Assembly: GCF_000526915.1 (NCBI RefSeq)
Contig: NZ_JAGZ01000002.1
Location: 186,001 to 250,000 of the forward strand
DNA from: Mycobacterium genavense ATCC 51234
GTDB lineage: Bacteria > Actinomycetota > Actinomycetes > Mycobacteriales > Mycobacteriaceae
Length of the DNA: 64,000 nucleotides
Direction of reading: 5' to 3'
The notes beneath the pieces are model-generated. The model was not told the origin of the DNA and ran no database searches. It was given only the letters and a program-made list of their open reading frames with translations. Position numbers and translations under genes: made by a program. Positions 47,073-56,805 of the stretch are shown piece by piece. Position 1 is the first letter of the stretch. The number at the start of each line of letters is the position of its first letter.

Positions 47073-48434
47073 ATGGCTGACCTGCCTTTCGGCTTCTCCT
47101 CCGGAGAAGACCCCGAGCGCGACGAGCGCGGGAAGAAGAAGCCCGAGTCCGGCTCGGACCCGTTCGGCGCATTTGGCATGAGCGGGGATTTCAGCATGGG
47201 TGACCTGGGGCAGATCTTTACGCAGCTGGGTCAGATGTTCAGCAACGCGGGCAGCGGACCGGCCGGCGGCCCCGCGTCGGGACCCGTCAACTACGACCTG
47301 GCCCGCCAAGTCGCGACCAGCTCGATCGGCTTCGTCGCGCCGATCCCTGCCACGACGAACTCAGCGATCGCCGATGCGGTCCACCTCGCCGAGACCTGGC
47401 TCGACGGCGTCACCGCGCTGCCCGCCGGTACCACCAAGGCGGTCGGCTGGAGCCCCAACGACTGGGTGGACAATACCTTGGCGACCTGGAAGCGGCTGTG
47501 CGACCCGATGGCCCAACAGATCTCGACGGTGTGGGCGTCGTCGCTACCCGAGGAAGCCAAGAGCATGGCCGGTCCGCTGATGGCGATGATGTCGCAGATG
47601 GGCGGCATGGCGTTCGGCTCGCAGCTGGGCCAGGCCCTGGGCCGGTTGTCCCGCGAGGTGCTGACGTCGACCGACATCGGCTTGCCGCTGGGGCCCAAGG
47701 GTGTGGCGGCGATCATGCCGGACGCGGTGGAAACCTTCGCCGCCGGGCTCGAGCAGCCGCGCAGCGAGATCATGACGTTCCTGGCCGCCCGCGAAGCGGC
47801 CCACCACCGGCTGTTCAGCCATGTTCCCTGGCTGGCCAGCCAGCTGCTGGGCGCAGTCGAGGACTACGCCCGGGGCATGAAGATCGACATGAGCGGGATC
47901 GAGGAGCTGGCCCGGGACTTCAACCCCGCGTCGCTGTCCGACCCGGCCGCGATCGAAAACCTGCTCGGTCAGGGCGTTTTCGAGCCCAAAGCGACGCCCG
48001 CGCAGACCCAGGCGCTGGAACGGCTGGAGACACTGCTCGCGCTGATCGAGGGCTGGGTGCAGGTGGTGGTGACCGCCGCGTTGGGCGACCGGATTCCGGG
48101 CGCGGCCGCGCTCAGCGAGACGCTGCGCCGGCGCCGGGCCAGCGGCGGTCCGGCCGAGCAGACATTTGCCACGCTGGTCGGCCTGGAGCTGCGCCCGCGC
48201 AAGCTGCGGGAAGCCGCCGCCCTGTGGGAGCGGCTGACCGAAGCGGCCGGAATGGATGCTCGCGACGGCGTCTGGCAACATCCCGACCTGCTGCCGGGCG
48301 CCGAGGATCTCGACGAGCCCGCCGGGTTTATCGACCGCGTCATCGGCGGTGATACCAGCGGAATCGACGAGGCGATCGCACGACTCGAGCAAGACGACCC
48401 CGGCCCCGAGAGCGGACCTACCGGATCCGCCTAG
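47073..48434 (+). CDS. Zinc-dependent metalloprotease-like protein, DUF2342 (Rv3195 orthologue)
   Basis: 453 residues from ATG 47073 (MADLPFGFSSGEDPERDER), preferred over the upstream frame opening at 47034 because it matches the Rv3195 start I remember. The N-terminus is charged and Gly-rich. AAREAAHHRLFSHVPWL has an His-rich helix of the F420-biosynthesis-associated DUF2342 family, which is often labelled a zinc hydrolase. A YARGMKIDMSGIEELARDFNP segment follows. It is convergent with the pstS-like gene, sharing the CTAG of both stops. Intact. Confidence 0.9.
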   Translation: MADLPFGFSSGEDPERDERGKKKPESGSDPFGAFGMSGDFSMGDLGQIFTQLGQMFSNAGSGPAGGPASGPVNYDLARQVATSSIGFVAPIPATTNSAIADAVHLAETWLDGVTALPAGTTKAVGWSPNDWVDNTLATWKRLCDPMAQQISTVWASSLPEEAKSMAGPLMAMMSQMGGMAFGSQLGQALGRLSREVLTSTDIGLPLGPKGVAAIMPDAVETFAAGLEQPRSEIMTFLAAREAAHHRLFSHVPWLASQLLGAVEDYARGMKIDMSGIEELARDFNPASLSDPAAIENLLGQGVFEPKATPAQTQALERLETLLALIEGWVQVVVTAALGDRIPGAAALSETLRRRRASGGPAEQTFATLVGLELRPRKLREAAALWERLTEAAGMDARDGVWQHPDLLPGAEDLDEPAGFIDRVIGGDTSGIDEAIARLEQDDPGPESGPTGSA

Positions 48435-49533
48435 GCGGTGATCTTGGCGATCTGGGCGTCGGACAACGTTCGCACCGCGTCCGGGATCGGCCTGAGGTAA
48501 ATGTGAACGGCGTCAAGGAATTTGGGGCCGCTGCCGTCCGTCAAGACCCAGTGCAGGAAGGCCTGGATCGTCTGCGCGACGGCCGGGTCCTTCTGCTTGC
48601 TGTAGACGACGGCGTATTCGTAATTGACGATCGGGTAGCCCTCCGCGGCGGGTCCGTTGACCAACGAGATGACCTGGTTGGCCGGCGTTTGCGGCGCCGA
48701 CCCAGCGGCCTCGGCCTCGACGCTATCGGCGTCGGGCAGCACGTAATGGCCTGAGGCATTGGCCAACTCGGCCTCGCCCAACCCCTTTTGCGCCGCCTCC
48801 GCCTGGTAGCGGGTGCCGAGGTAGGCGACGCAGCCCGGGCTCTGGGCGCAGCCGGCCACCACGGCGGCCATTCCGTTCTGACCCGACGCGCCCGGGAACG
48901 CGGGAAAGTCGACGGCGGTGGCGAAGCCGGGCGACTTGCCCACCCGTCGGGGTCTTGCTTGGACAGGTACTGGGTGAACAGGAACGTGTCGTTGCTTCCG
49001 GGGTCGGTGCGGTGCAGCGGCAGCACCGGGATCCCCGGCAGGTTCTGCCCGGGATTGAGGGCAGCGATCTGCGGGTTGTTCCACGTCTTGATCGCGCCCT
49101 TGTACATCGCGGCCTGCACTTTGCCGTTCAGCTTCAGGTGCCCGGCGACACCGGGCACGTTGTAGTTGACGTGCAGCGACGAGATGGCCAACGCGATGTT
49201 CAGCAGTCCCGGGTGCGCGGACATGTCGCCGTCGGTCAGGTAGAGCCCGGATGCGCCGATGTTGACCGCGCCGTCGGCGGCCTGCGCGATTCCATTGCCT
49301 GACACGTCGCTGTCGACGTTGATCGTGACGTTGGGGTACTTCGCGTGGTACGCCGCGGCCCACGCGTCCATCAGCGGGTAGAGGTTGTTGGAACCGATCT
49401 CGGTCAAGGTCACGTTCGACGTCAGCGGCGCGGTGGCGACGTGAGCGGCCGGGTTCGTCGGTTGCGAAGCGCAGGCCGCCGCGACGAGCAGCACCGGGAC
49501 GACAAGCCGCAGCCCACCACGACGAATGTTCAA
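48431..49533 (-). pseudogene. pstS: PstS-like phosphate-binding lipoprotein, frameshifted
   Basis: MNIRRGGLRLVVPVLLVAAACAS is a lipoprotein signal with the lipobox Cys. The phosphate-binding fold reads LTEIGSNNLYPLMDAWAAAYH, SDVSGNGIAQAADGAVNIGASG and RTDPGSNDTFLFTQYLS. One base is missing near 48941 (DGWG-KSPGFATAVDFP in the other frame); the rest runs to NQVISLVNGPAAEGYPIVNYEYAVV and LSDAQIAKITA. Length about 367, normal. It would deliver phosphate to a PstCAB importer. The gene is not in this position in M. tuberculosis as I recall it. Confidence 0.85.
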
Positions 49534-49708
49534 CCGACCTCACCTCTGTCCTGATTCTGTGAACCGCGCCGAACGCCCGCGATCACTATCACAGCTCCGT
49601 TCTTCGAGCGCAGGCGGAGTTTCGGTAGATACACCGTCGCGCCCCCGGCGCCCGCCGGGCTGTGGATGACCGATCGAAGCGCTGCGCCGGCCGTGGCACA
49701 GTCTGGAC

Positions 49709-50580
49709 ATGCCGGGGCCCACGATGTACGCGCTGGACCCGGCGATGCCCGTGCTGCTGCGCCCCGACGGCGCTGTGCAGGTGGGCTGGGACCCCCGCCG
49801 CGCGGTGCTGGTCCGTCCGCCCGTGGTTTGGCCGCCGCCGCACTGGCCGCGTTGTTGCGTGCGATGCGCTCACCGCTACCGCTGTCCGAGTTGCGGCGCC
49901 ACGCGGTCGAACGTGGGCTGGCCGATCCCGAGGGCCTGTCCCATCTGGTCGCGCAGCTGGTGAACGCCGGTGTGGTGATTCCGGCAAGCCGGCAGGCCGG
50001 CGGTCGCGCGGCCTCGATCCGGGTGCACGGCCGCGGCCCCCTGTCGGACCTGCTGATGGAATCGCTGCGCTGCTCGGGCGCGCGAATCGCGCACAGCAGC
50101 CAGCCGCACGCCGCGGTGTCACGCGCCGCGGTGGATCTGGTCGTGCTGGCCGACTTCCTGATCGCCGATTCGCGCATCGTGCGCGACCTGCACAGCCAGG
50201 GCGTCGCGCACCTAGCCGTCCGGGTGCGCGACGGCATCGGGCTGGTCGGGCCGCTGGTCATCCCGGGCGTGACGAGCTACCTGGGCTGCGCTGACCTCCA
50301 CCGCAGCGACCGCGACGCGGCGTGGCCGGCGGCCGCCGCCCAGCTGCGGGGCACCGTCGGCGTGGTCGATCGGGCCACGCTGTTGGCGACGGCGGCGCTG
50401 GCGTTGAGCCAGGTGAACCGGGTGATCGGCGCGGTGCACGGCCACGATGCCGGGCCCGATCCCGGGCCGCCGCAGGCGCTGAACGCCACGTTGGAGTTCG
50501 ACCTGCACGCCGGTGCCATCGTCGCGCGGCAGTGGTCCCCCGATCCGTTGTGTTCCTGCCAACGCGGCGAATCCCGGTAA
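49709..50580 (+). pseudogene. Rv3196-like (cyclodehydratase-type) protein, frameshifted
   Basis: MPGPTMYALDPAMPVLLRPDGAVQVGWDPRRAVLVRPP is followed one frame over, after a base lost near 49825, by RGLAAAALAALLRAMRSPLPLSELRRHAVERG. The middle has a winged-helix-like part and VDLVVLADFLIADSRIVRDLHSQGVAHLAVRVRDGIGLVGPLVIPG, typical of the E1/cyclodehydratase partner fold of TOMM systems; it ends SPDPLCSCQRGESR. Position between the metalloprotease and the ABC1 kinase matches Rv3196. No precursor peptide gene is seen nearby. Confidence 0.8.
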
Positions 50581-50640
50581 CCATCGGTCGCACCGAGGCC
50601 GCACTGTTGTCTAGATCAAGCCCGGCCCGGACGAGTCGTC

Positions 50641-51984
50641 ATGGATGATGGGTGTGTGTCAGAGATCAAACGGGGCCGGGCGGCACGCAACGCGAAGCTG
50701 GCCAGCATTCCGGTCGGGTTTGCCGCGCGGTCCGCACTGGGCATCGGTAAGCGGCTGACCGGCAAATCGAAGGACGAAGTCCAGGCCGAATTGCTGGAGA
50801 AGGCCGCCAACCAACTGTTCCAGGTGCTGGGCGAGCTCAAGGGCGGGGCGATGAAGGTCGGCCAGGCCCTGTCGGTGCTGGAGGCCGCGATCCCGGAGGA
50901 GTACGGCGAGCCGTACCGCGAGGCGCTGACGAAGTTGCAGAAAGACGCCCCGCCGTTGCCCGCCGAGAAGGTGCACCGGGTGCTCGACGCGCAGCTGGGA
51001 ACCAAGTGGCGGGACCGGTTCAGCTCGTTCGACGACACCCCGGTGGCCTCGGCCAGCATCGGCCAGGTGCATAAGGCGGTCTGGTCCGACGGACGCGACG
51101 TGGCCGTCAAGATCCAGTACCCGGGCGCCGACGAGGCCCTGCGCGCCGACCTCAAGACGATGCAGCGGATGGTCGGGGTGGCCAAGCAGCTCGCGCCGGG
51201 CGCCGACGTCCAGGGCGTGGTCGACGAGTTGATCGAACGTACCGAGATGGAACTCGACTACCGGCTGGAGGCCGACAACCAGCGCGCGTTCGCCAAGGCC
51301 TATCGCGATCATCCGCACTTTGCGGTGCCACGCGTGGTGGCCAGCGCGCCCAAGGTGGTGGTCCAGGAGTGGATCCAGGGTCTGCCGATGGCCGAGATCA
51401 TCCGCCATGGCACCGTCGAGCAGCGCGATCTGATCGGCACCCGGCTGCTCGAGCTCACCTTCGACGCACCGCGCCGGTTGGAGATGCTGCACGGCGATGC
51501 GCACCCGGGAAACTTCATGCTATTGGACGACGGCCGGATGGCCGTCATCGACTTCGGCGCCGTCGCGCCCATGCCCGGGGGTTTTCCGGTCGAGCTCGGC
51601 ATGACCATCCGGTTGGCCCGCGACAAGAACTACGACCTGCTGTTGCCGACGATGGAGAAGGCCGGCTTCATCCAGAAAGGCCAGCAGGTGTCCGTGCGCG
51701 ACATCGACGACATGCTGCGCCAGTACGTCGAGCCGGTCGTAGTGGAGGTCTTCCACTACACCCGCAAGTGGCTGCAGAAGATGTCGGCCGTCGAGATCGA
51801 CCGGTCGGTGTCGCAGATCCGGACCGCCCGCCAGATGGATCTACCGCCCAAACTCGTGATCCCGATGCGGGTGATCATGTCGGTGGCGGCGATCCTGTGC
51901 CAGCTGGATGCGCACGTGCCGATCAAGGCGCTGACCGAAGAACTGGTGCCCGGGTTCGCCGACCCCGACGTCGCGGCCGTCTAG
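50641..51984 (+). CDS. ABC1/AarF-type atypical kinase (Rv3197 orthologue)
   Basis: 447 residues. It carries the family's KxGQ motif (GGAMKVGQALS), ASASIGQVHKAVW (Ala-rich nucleotide loop), VAVKIQYPGA (ATP Lys), EMELDYRLEADNQ, EMLHGDAHPGNFML and MAVIDFGAVAPM (metal Asp). In mycobacteria the neighbour of whiB7 is MABC1-like Rv3197, linked to intrinsic drug tolerance in reports I recall. It is a cytosolic or membrane-bound ATPase/kinase. The stop overlaps the convergent whiB7 stop by four bases. Intact. Confidence 0.92.
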   Translation: MDDGCVSEIKRGRAARNAKLASIPVGFAARSALGIGKRLTGKSKDEVQAELLEKAANQLFQVLGELKGGAMKVGQALSVLEAAIPEEYGEPYREALTKLQKDAPPLPAEKVHRVLDAQLGTKWRDRFSSFDDTPVASASIGQVHKAVWSDGRDVAVKIQYPGADEALRADLKTMQRMVGVAKQLAPGADVQGVVDELIERTEMELDYRLEADNQRAFAKAYRDHPHFAVPRVVASAPKVVVQEWIQGLPMAEIIRHGTVEQRDLIGTRLLELTFDAPRRLEMLHGDAHPGNFMLLDDGRMAVIDFGAVAPMPGGFPVELGMTIRLARDKNYDLLLPTMEKAGFIQKGQQVSVRDIDDMLRQYVEPVVVEVFHYTRKWLQKMSAVEIDRSVSQIRTARQMDLPPKLVIPMRVIMSVAAILCQLDAHVPIKALTEELVPGFADPDVAAV

Positions 51985-52250
51985 GCCGCGGCCGCGCCCT
52001 TGCGGGGGCGTCCGCGCGGACGTTTGTAGCTCACGATCGCGCCCCGCTCGAAGATCTCGCCGCCCCACACTCCCCACGGTTCGGCACGGTCCAGCGCCGC
52101 CGCCAGGCACTGCCGCCGAACCGGGCAGTCCGTGCAGAGCGTCTTGGCGCGTTCCAGGTCCGCCGGGGTCTCGGCGAACCATAGGTCGGGATCGCCGGCG
52201 TGACATGGCAACGCCGGCCGCGGCTGTCTGGGGACTGTCAGTGCCGACAT
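51981..52250 (-). CDS. whiB7: WhiB7, Fe-S regulator of intrinsic antibiotic resistance
   Basis: 89 residues. Four Cys for the 4Fe-4S cluster lie in LPCHAGD, TLCTDCPVRRQC; EPWGVWGGEIF is the sigma-A-binding turn and RPRGRPRKG is the AT-hook that marks WhiB7. It activates efflux, erm and tap-type genes when translation is impaired. It has a long leader with an upstream ORF and an attenuator (separate entries). Intact and in its usual place before uvrD2. Confidence 0.96.
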   Translation of the reverse strand: MSALTVPRQPRPALPCHAGDPDLWFAETPADLERAKTLCTDCPVRRQCLAAALDRAEPWGVWGGEIFERGAIVSYKRPRGRPRKGAAAA

Positions 52251-52330
52251 GTCCTGCTCACCTGCTTCCTGGTTGGGTGTCCTTTTTCGGTGATCCGGAC
52301 CAGGTTGCGGCTTTGAAAATCTTCTGCCCC

Positions 52331-52372
52331 AAAAAATTCGGCCACGGATCCTGTGACTTCGGGTCCGTGGCC
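52331..52372 (-). terminator. Intrinsic terminator (attenuator) in the whiB7 leader
   Basis: On the minus strand GGCCACGGACCC (52372-52361) pairs with GGATCCGTGGCC (52351-52340) through a nine-base loop with one G-T pair, and is followed by GAATTTTTT. This is a classical Rho-independent terminator, 17 bases after the upstream ORF stop and 80 bases before whiB7. It should abort whiB7 transcription unless the upstream ORF ribosome stalls. Confidence 0.88.
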
Positions 52373-52389
52373 ATCTGGTGTGAACGGGG

Positions 52390-52542
52390 TTAGGTAAGAC
52401 CCCGATCCACGGACGCGTCCGTCGCGGCGGCGGCGCGATGCTTAAGCGCAGCCGCCGGCGTAGCGGCGACGTGGGCGGCGTGGGAGGTCCACGCGGACGG
52501 CGCCGCGCCGGCCACGGCTACCTCGAACGTGTCGTTGATCAT
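52390..52542 (-). CDS. whiB7 leader peptide (upstream ORF, 50 codons)
   Basis: AGAGGAGG precedes ATG 52542. The peptide begins MINDTFEVAVAGAAPSAW and ends ASVDRGLT. Known whiB7 leaders in mycobacteria hold such an ORF: stalled ribosomes on it, under ribosome-targeting drugs, prevent the terminator at 52331-52372 from folding. Here its last codons contain GTCCGTGG, which is complementary to CCACGGAC in the terminator's first arm, so an antiterminator pairing is possible. It is too short and odd to be an enzyme. Confidence 0.85.
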   Translation of the reverse strand: MINDTFEVAVAGAAPSAWTSHAAHVAATPAAALKHRAAAATDASVDRGLT

Positions 52543-52587
52543 CGCGGCCACCTCCTCTGAGCATCAGACAGCGAAAATGCGACTTCG

Positions 52588-52625
52588 AGACTAGATAATA
52601 GCCCACGGCGCTGACAACCGATTTT
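52588..52625 (-). promoter_or_regulatory. whiB7 promoter with WhiB7 AT-rich motif
   Basis: Minus strand: AAAAT (52625-52621), three bases, TTGTCA (52617-52612) as -35, and TAGTCT (52593-52588) as -10 with an 18-base spacer. An AT-rich patch three bases before -35 is the known WhiB7 AT-hook site, so the gene should activate itself. It stands about 46 bases before the leader ORF start. Confidence 0.7.
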
Positions 52626-52644
52626 CTGACCTGCGCGTTTGCCG

Positions 52645-54753
52645 TCAGCGGCGGCGGACCATGTCCAAGACGTCGGGCCCATACTGCTCGAGTTTGCGTG
52701 CACCGATACCGGGGATGGCGATCAGGGCCGCGTCGTCGTCGGGCAGCAGTTCAGCGATCGCGATCAGCGTGTTGTCGGTGAACACGACATACGCGGGCAC
52801 CTTCTGCTGCTTGGCGACGTCCAATCGCCACTCCTTAAGCCGCAGCAGTAGGGCCTCGTCGATGTCGGCGGAGCACGTTTCGCAGCGCCGCAGCATGACG
52901 GCCGCCGGGGTGGTCAGGTTGTTGTTGCAGATCCGGCAGCGGGCCGGGCTCTGCTTGCGCCGGGATTTCCCCGGCGCCGGGTCGGCCCGAGTCTGTGGCG
53001 CGATGCCGTTGAGAAACCGCGACGGCTTGCGGGTCTGCCGGCCGCCCGGGCTGCGCGACAGCGCCCAGCTCAACGCCAAATGCACTCGGGCCCTGGTGAT
53101 TCCGACGTAGAGCAGCCGACGCTCTTCCTCGACGGACTCGCTCTCGGCGCCGTGGGCCAACGCGTGCGAGATCGGCAAAGTGCCGTCGGCCAACCCGACC
53201 AGGAACACCGCATCCCATTCCAGGCCCTTGGCGGCGTGCAACGAGGCCAGGGTGACGCCCTGCACGACGGGAGGATGCCGCGCGTCGGCCCGGATCCGCA
53301 GCTCGGCCACCAGGCCCGGCAGTTCCAGCTGCGGGCGCTGGGCCACCTCGTCGTCGACCAGTTCGGCCAACGCGCTCAGCGCCTCCCAACGTTCGCGGGC
53401 GCGGGTGCCGACAGGTTCGGAGGCCGTCAGACCCAGTGGTTCCAGCACCGCGCGGACGACCTCGGGTAGTCGCTTTTCCAGCGGGCCCTCGACACCTCGT
53501 TCGGCCGCGCGGTGCAGGGCCACCATCGCCTGCTTGATTTCCTGGCGGTTGAAGAACCCCTCGCCGCCGCGCACCTGGTAGGCGATGCCGGCCTCAGTCA
53601 AGGCTTCTTCATAGATCTCGGACTGGGCGTTGACGCGGTAGAGCACCGCGATTTCGGCTGGCGCGGTGCCGGATTCGATCAGCCCCGAGATCGCCTTCGC
53701 GACGGCGGCGGCCTCGACGGTTTCGTCGGGATGCTCGTGAAACGTCGGCACCGGACCCGGCGGGCGCTGGCCGGACAGCTGCAGCTTGCTGCCGGCCACC
53801 TGGCCGCGGGCCGCGGCGATCACCTGGTTGGCCAGCGAGACCACCTGCGGAGTCGAGCGGTAGTCGCGCTCCAGGCGCACCACCGTGGCGTCCGGAAACC
53901 GCCGCGAGAAGTCGAGCAGGAACTTCGGTGAGGCACCGGTGAAGGAGTAGATGGTCTGGTTGGCATCGCCGACGACCGTCAGGTCGTCGCGGTCGCCCAG
54001 CCACGCCGACAGCACCCGCTGCTGCAGCGGGGTGACGTCTTGGTACTCGTCGACGACGAAGCAGCGGTAGCGGTCGCGGAACTCCTCGGCGACCGCGGCG
54101 TCGTTTTCGATCGCGGCCGCGGTGTGCAGCAGCAGGTCGTCGAAGTCGAGCAGCGTCACGGCCTCGTCGCGAACCTTGAGGGCCTCGTAGGCCGCGTAGA
54201 CGTCGGCGACCTTCTTGGCGTCCAACGGGATGTCACGACCGGCGGCGGCGACCTCGCTCGGGTAGGCCTCCGGGCCGATCAGGGAGGCCTTGGCCCATTC
54301 GATCTCGCCGGCCAAATCGCGCACATCGTCGGTGCTGACGTTGAGCCGCAGCCGGCTGGCCGCCCGGGCGACGACGGGGAATTTGGTGTCGAGCAGTTGC
54401 CAGCCGGTGTCGCCGACCACCCGGGGCCAGAAGTACCGCAGCTGCCGATGTGCGGCCGAGTGAAAGGTCAGGGCCTGCACGGCGCCGACGCCCGATCCGA
54501 TTCGTGCGTCGGCGTCCAGCGTCCGCAGTCGCGAGCGCATCTCCCCGGCCGCGCGCTGGGTGAACGTCACCGCCAGCACCTGCCCGGCGGCGACATGGCC
54601 GCCCGCCACGAGCTGGGCGATGCGGTGCGTGATGGTGCGGGTCTTGCCTGTTCCGGCGCCCGCGAGCACGCAGACCGGTCCTCGCGGCGCCAGCACGGCC
54701 TCACGCTGTTCGTCGTCCAGTCCCGCGGTCAGTGGGTCGGCGACGATCGGCAT
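52645..54753 (-). CDS. uvrD2: UvrD2 superfamily-1 DNA helicase
   Basis: 702 residues from ATG 54753 ([21 protein letters not shown]); ATG 54762 is possible. Walker A is [12 protein letters not shown], Walker [14 protein letters not shown], then [13 protein letters not shown] and [19 protein letters not shown]. The C-terminal end has a tetracysteine CRICNNN...CETC and an HRDC domain ([34 protein letters not shown]), the mark of mycobacterial UvrD2 (Rv3198c). It is a 3'-5' helicase and essential in M. tuberculosis. Intact. Confidence 0.95.
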   Translation of the reverse strand: MPIVADPLTAGLDDEQREAVLAPRGPVCVLAGAGTGKTRTITHRIAQLVAGGHVAAGQVLAVTFTQRAAGEMRSRLRTLDADARIGSGVGAVQALTFHSAAHRQLRYFWPRVVGDTGWQLLDTKFPVVARAASRLRLNVSTDDVRDLAGEIEWAKASLIGPEAYPSEVAAAGRDIPLDAKKVADVYAAYEALKVRDEAVTLLDFDDLLLHTAAAIENDAAVAEEFRDRYRCFVVDEYQDVTPLQQRVLSAWLGDRDDLTVVGDANQTIYSFTGASPKFLLDFSRRFPDATVVRLERDYRSTPQVVSLANQVIAAARGQVAGSKLQLSGQRPPGPVPTFHEHPDETVEAAAVAKAISGLIESGTAPAEIAVLYRVNAQSEIYEEALTEAGIAYQVRGGEGFFNRQEIKQAMVALHRAAERGVEGPLEKRLPEVVRAVLEPLGLTASEPVGTRARERWEALSALAELVDDEVAQRPQLELPGLVAELRIRADARHPPVVQGVTLASLHAAKGLEWDAVFLVGLADGTLPISHALAHGAESESVEEERRLLYVGITRARVHLALSWALSRSPGGRQTRKPSRFLNGIAPQTRADPAPGKSRRKQSPARCRICNNNLTTPAAVMLRRCETCSADIDEALLLRLKEWRLDVAKQQKVPAYVVFTDNTLIAIAELLPDDDAALIAIPGIGARKLEQYGPDVLDMVRRR

Positions 54754-54855
54754 GCCGTCCATCTTGGCAGCGGTCGCCGACAAACCGGGTGTTTCGCCAC
54801 GCCGAGGCGCGCGCGCCGCGCGGAACGCATCGTCGCCGGGCTACGTTATCGGGTT

Positions 54856-55110
54856 ATGAGCAACGCTCCGATTACCGTTTACACGACGTCATGGTGTGGC
54901 TACTGCCATCGGCTCATGACCGTGCTCAAGTCCAACGGAATCCCCTACGAGACCGTCGACATCGAACACGACTCGGCGGCCGCGGAATTCGTTGGTTCGG
55001 TGAATGGCGGCAACCGCACCGTGCCGACGGTGAAGTTTGCCGACGGGTCGACGCTGACCAACCCTAGTGCGGCCGAGGTGAAAGCGAAGCTGGCCGAGGT
55101 CGCCGGCTGA
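54856..55110 (+). CDS. mrx1: Mycoredoxin-1
   Basis: 84 residues, a single glutaredoxin-like domain with the CGYC active site (TTSWCGYCHRLMTVL), the cis-Pro in NRTVPTVKFADGS and ending LAEVAG. It reduces mycothiol mixed disulfides in the cytosol. It is divergent from uvrD2, as at Rv3198A. Intact. Confidence 0.94.
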   Translation: MSNAPITVYTTSWCGYCHRLMTVLKSNGIPYETVDIEHDSAAAEFVGSVNGGNRTVPTVKFADGSTLTNPSAAEVKAKLAEVAG

Positions 55111-55165
55111 ACCGCAGCAAGCTCGGAGCTGAACAGGACATCGCGAGCGCCTTACGATACCAACC

Positions 55166-55828
55166 ATGGCGTCGAATTTGCGGCCGCGACAAAACAGCCC
55201 GCTTCGCGAATTCTGGCCGGCCGCAATCGCGTGCGGGGCAATGCTGCTGATGCCGGGTTGCTCACATTCGAGCACGCCGGCCAAGCCGCACGCTCCCGTC
55301 ACCCACGTCGACGACATGATCGTCGGCCTCGACGATGTCCGGCGCATCGCCAAAGCCGACGATCTCGACCGCGCCGAGGCGGACCTGACAAAGCCGGCGC
55401 CGTCGGACGCCAGTGCTCCCGGACCATGTCGGGTGGTGGGACACAACGAGCTCACCTTCGGCAACAACTGGACGGAGTTTCGTAGCGCGGGTTACCACGG
55501 GGTCACCGATGACATCCCGCCGTTGGGCCGGGCCATGGTCAACGGAGTGACTCAGGCGGTGGGGCGGTACGCGAATCCCGCCGCGGCACAGGATGCATTC
55601 CATCAGTTGGAATCGTCACTGCACGCTTGCATGGACCTGCACGATCCCAACTACAGCTTCACCCTCGACCGACCGGATCCGTCGACGCTGCGGATCACCG
55701 CCCACCAGTGGTGTCACCTGTACCGAACCAACAACGCGGCGCTGGCGTCGGTCGGCGTGGTGGGGCTGGAATCCTCGGATCAGGTCGCGAACTCGGTCTT
55801 GCAGATCATCACCGATCGCATCGGCTGA
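55166..55828 (+). CDS. Lipoprotein with PknH-like sensor domain
   Basis: 220 residues. The signal peptide ends LMPGCS (lipobox). The rest, DDMIVGLDDVRRIAKADDL ... CRVVGHNELTFGNNWTEFRSAGYHG ... QAVGRYANPAAAQDAFHQLESSLHACMDLHD, with paired Cys, matches the extracellular sensor fold of PknH and the LppH group. It binds an unknown ligand in the cell wall. It is inserted between mrx1 and nudC. Intact. Confidence 0.87.
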   Translation: MASNLRPRQNSPLREFWPAAIACGAMLLMPGCSHSSTPAKPHAPVTHVDDMIVGLDDVRRIAKADDLDRAEADLTKPAPSDASAPGPCRVVGHNELTFGNNWTEFRSAGYHGVTDDIPPLGRAMVNGVTQAVGRYANPAAAQDAFHQLESSLHACMDLHDPNYSFTLDRPDPSTLRITAHQWCHLYRTNNAALASVGVVGLESSDQVANSVLQIITDRIG

Positions 55829-55832
55829 CGCC

Positions 55833-56756
55833 TCAGTCCAGCGCGGCCCAGGATTCGATGATCACCCGCGCGATCGAAATCGACCCGGGCAGAAGCAGTT
55901 TCGACTCCGACGAACTGCCCCAGTCCCCGGCTGCAAGCGCCGCGCGCACCTCCTCGCGAGTGAACCAGGCCGCCTCGGCGATCTCGCCGTCGTTGAACGC
56001 GAACTCCTCGTCGGGGTCGGCCACCGCGTGGAAGCCGACCATCAGCGACCGCGGAAACGGCCACGGCTGGCTGCCCAGGTAGCGAACATCGGTCACGTTC
56101 AGGCCGATTTCCTCCCGGATCTCGCGGACCACGCAAACTTCGAAAGACTCTCCGGCTTCGACGAATCCGGCCAGCAGCGAGAACATCCGCTCGGGCCACA
56201 TCGCCTGGTGGGCCAGCACCGCTCGGTCGCCGCCGTCGTGCACCAGGCAGATGACCGCGGGGTCGATGCGCGGAAACTCCTCGTGCCCGGTGACCGGGTT
56301 GACCCGTGACCAGCCCGCCCGGGCCGGTTTCGTCGGGGAGCCGTCGACCGCGCTGAATCGCGCGCTGTCATGCCAATTCAGCAACGCGACGGCCGACGAC
56401 ACCAGTTGGCTGCTGGTGTCGTCGAAGATCGGGCCGAGGCTGCGCAGGTTCACCACTTCGGTTCGGACGTCCGGGTTCTCGGGTGCTTTCAGCGCGCCAC
56501 GGATGGCCCAGACGTGTCGGTCGTTTTCGATGCGGCCGAGGAAAACCGCGTCGTGGGGCGGCTTTTCGCCCAGTTCGGTCGCGTCGCCGAGCACCACCCG
56601 GCCGTCGGCGACCAGCACCTGGTTGCGCGAATCCACCCGCAGCAGCGCCGCATCCGCCCAGCCGACGGTGGCCGCCTCGACGTCGGTGCGCAGTTGGTCG
56701 GCCCGATCGGCGCCGACGCGCGAGAGCAACGGAACACTGCTCAGCTGAAAGTCCAC
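55833..56756 (-). CDS. nudC: NAD(H) pyrophosphatase NudC
   Basis: 307 residues. The Nudix box is GFVEAGESFEVCVVREIREEIG (written here as the motif; key Glu residues present), followed by the NADH-specific SQPWPFPRSLM. It cleaves NAD(H) to NMN and AMP, and also NAD-isoniazid adducts. The Pro in SQPWPFPRS is the active form; I recall that the M. tuberculosis protein has Gln there and is inactive. Zn cysteines are absent as in other mycobacteria. Intact. Confidence 0.93.
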   Translation of the reverse strand: MDFQLSSVPLLSRVGADRADQLRTDVEAATVGWADAALLRVDSRNQVLVADGRVVLGDATELGEKPPHDAVFLGRIENDRHVWAIRGALKAPENPDVRTEVVNLRSLGPIFDDTSSQLVSSAVALLNWHDSARFSAVDGSPTKPARAGWSRVNPVTGHEEFPRIDPAVICLVHDGGDRAVLAHQAMWPERMFSLLAGFVEAGESFEVCVVREIREEIGLNVTDVRYLGSQPWPFPRSLMVGFHAVADPDEEFAFNDGEIAEAAWFTREEVRAALAAGDWGSSSESKLLLPGSISIARVIIESWAALD

Positions 56757-56805
56757 GCTATGCCTCCCCGGCGCCGACCCAGTGCGCCCGCGCTTGTGAT
56801 CGCCA

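Noticed and set aside
49709..50580. A complete TOMM (azole peptide) biosynthesis cluster around the Rv3196-like gene
   Set aside because: No precursor peptide, dehydrogenase or transporter of that kind next to it; only the E1/cyclodehydratase-like gene is found, and it is frameshifted.
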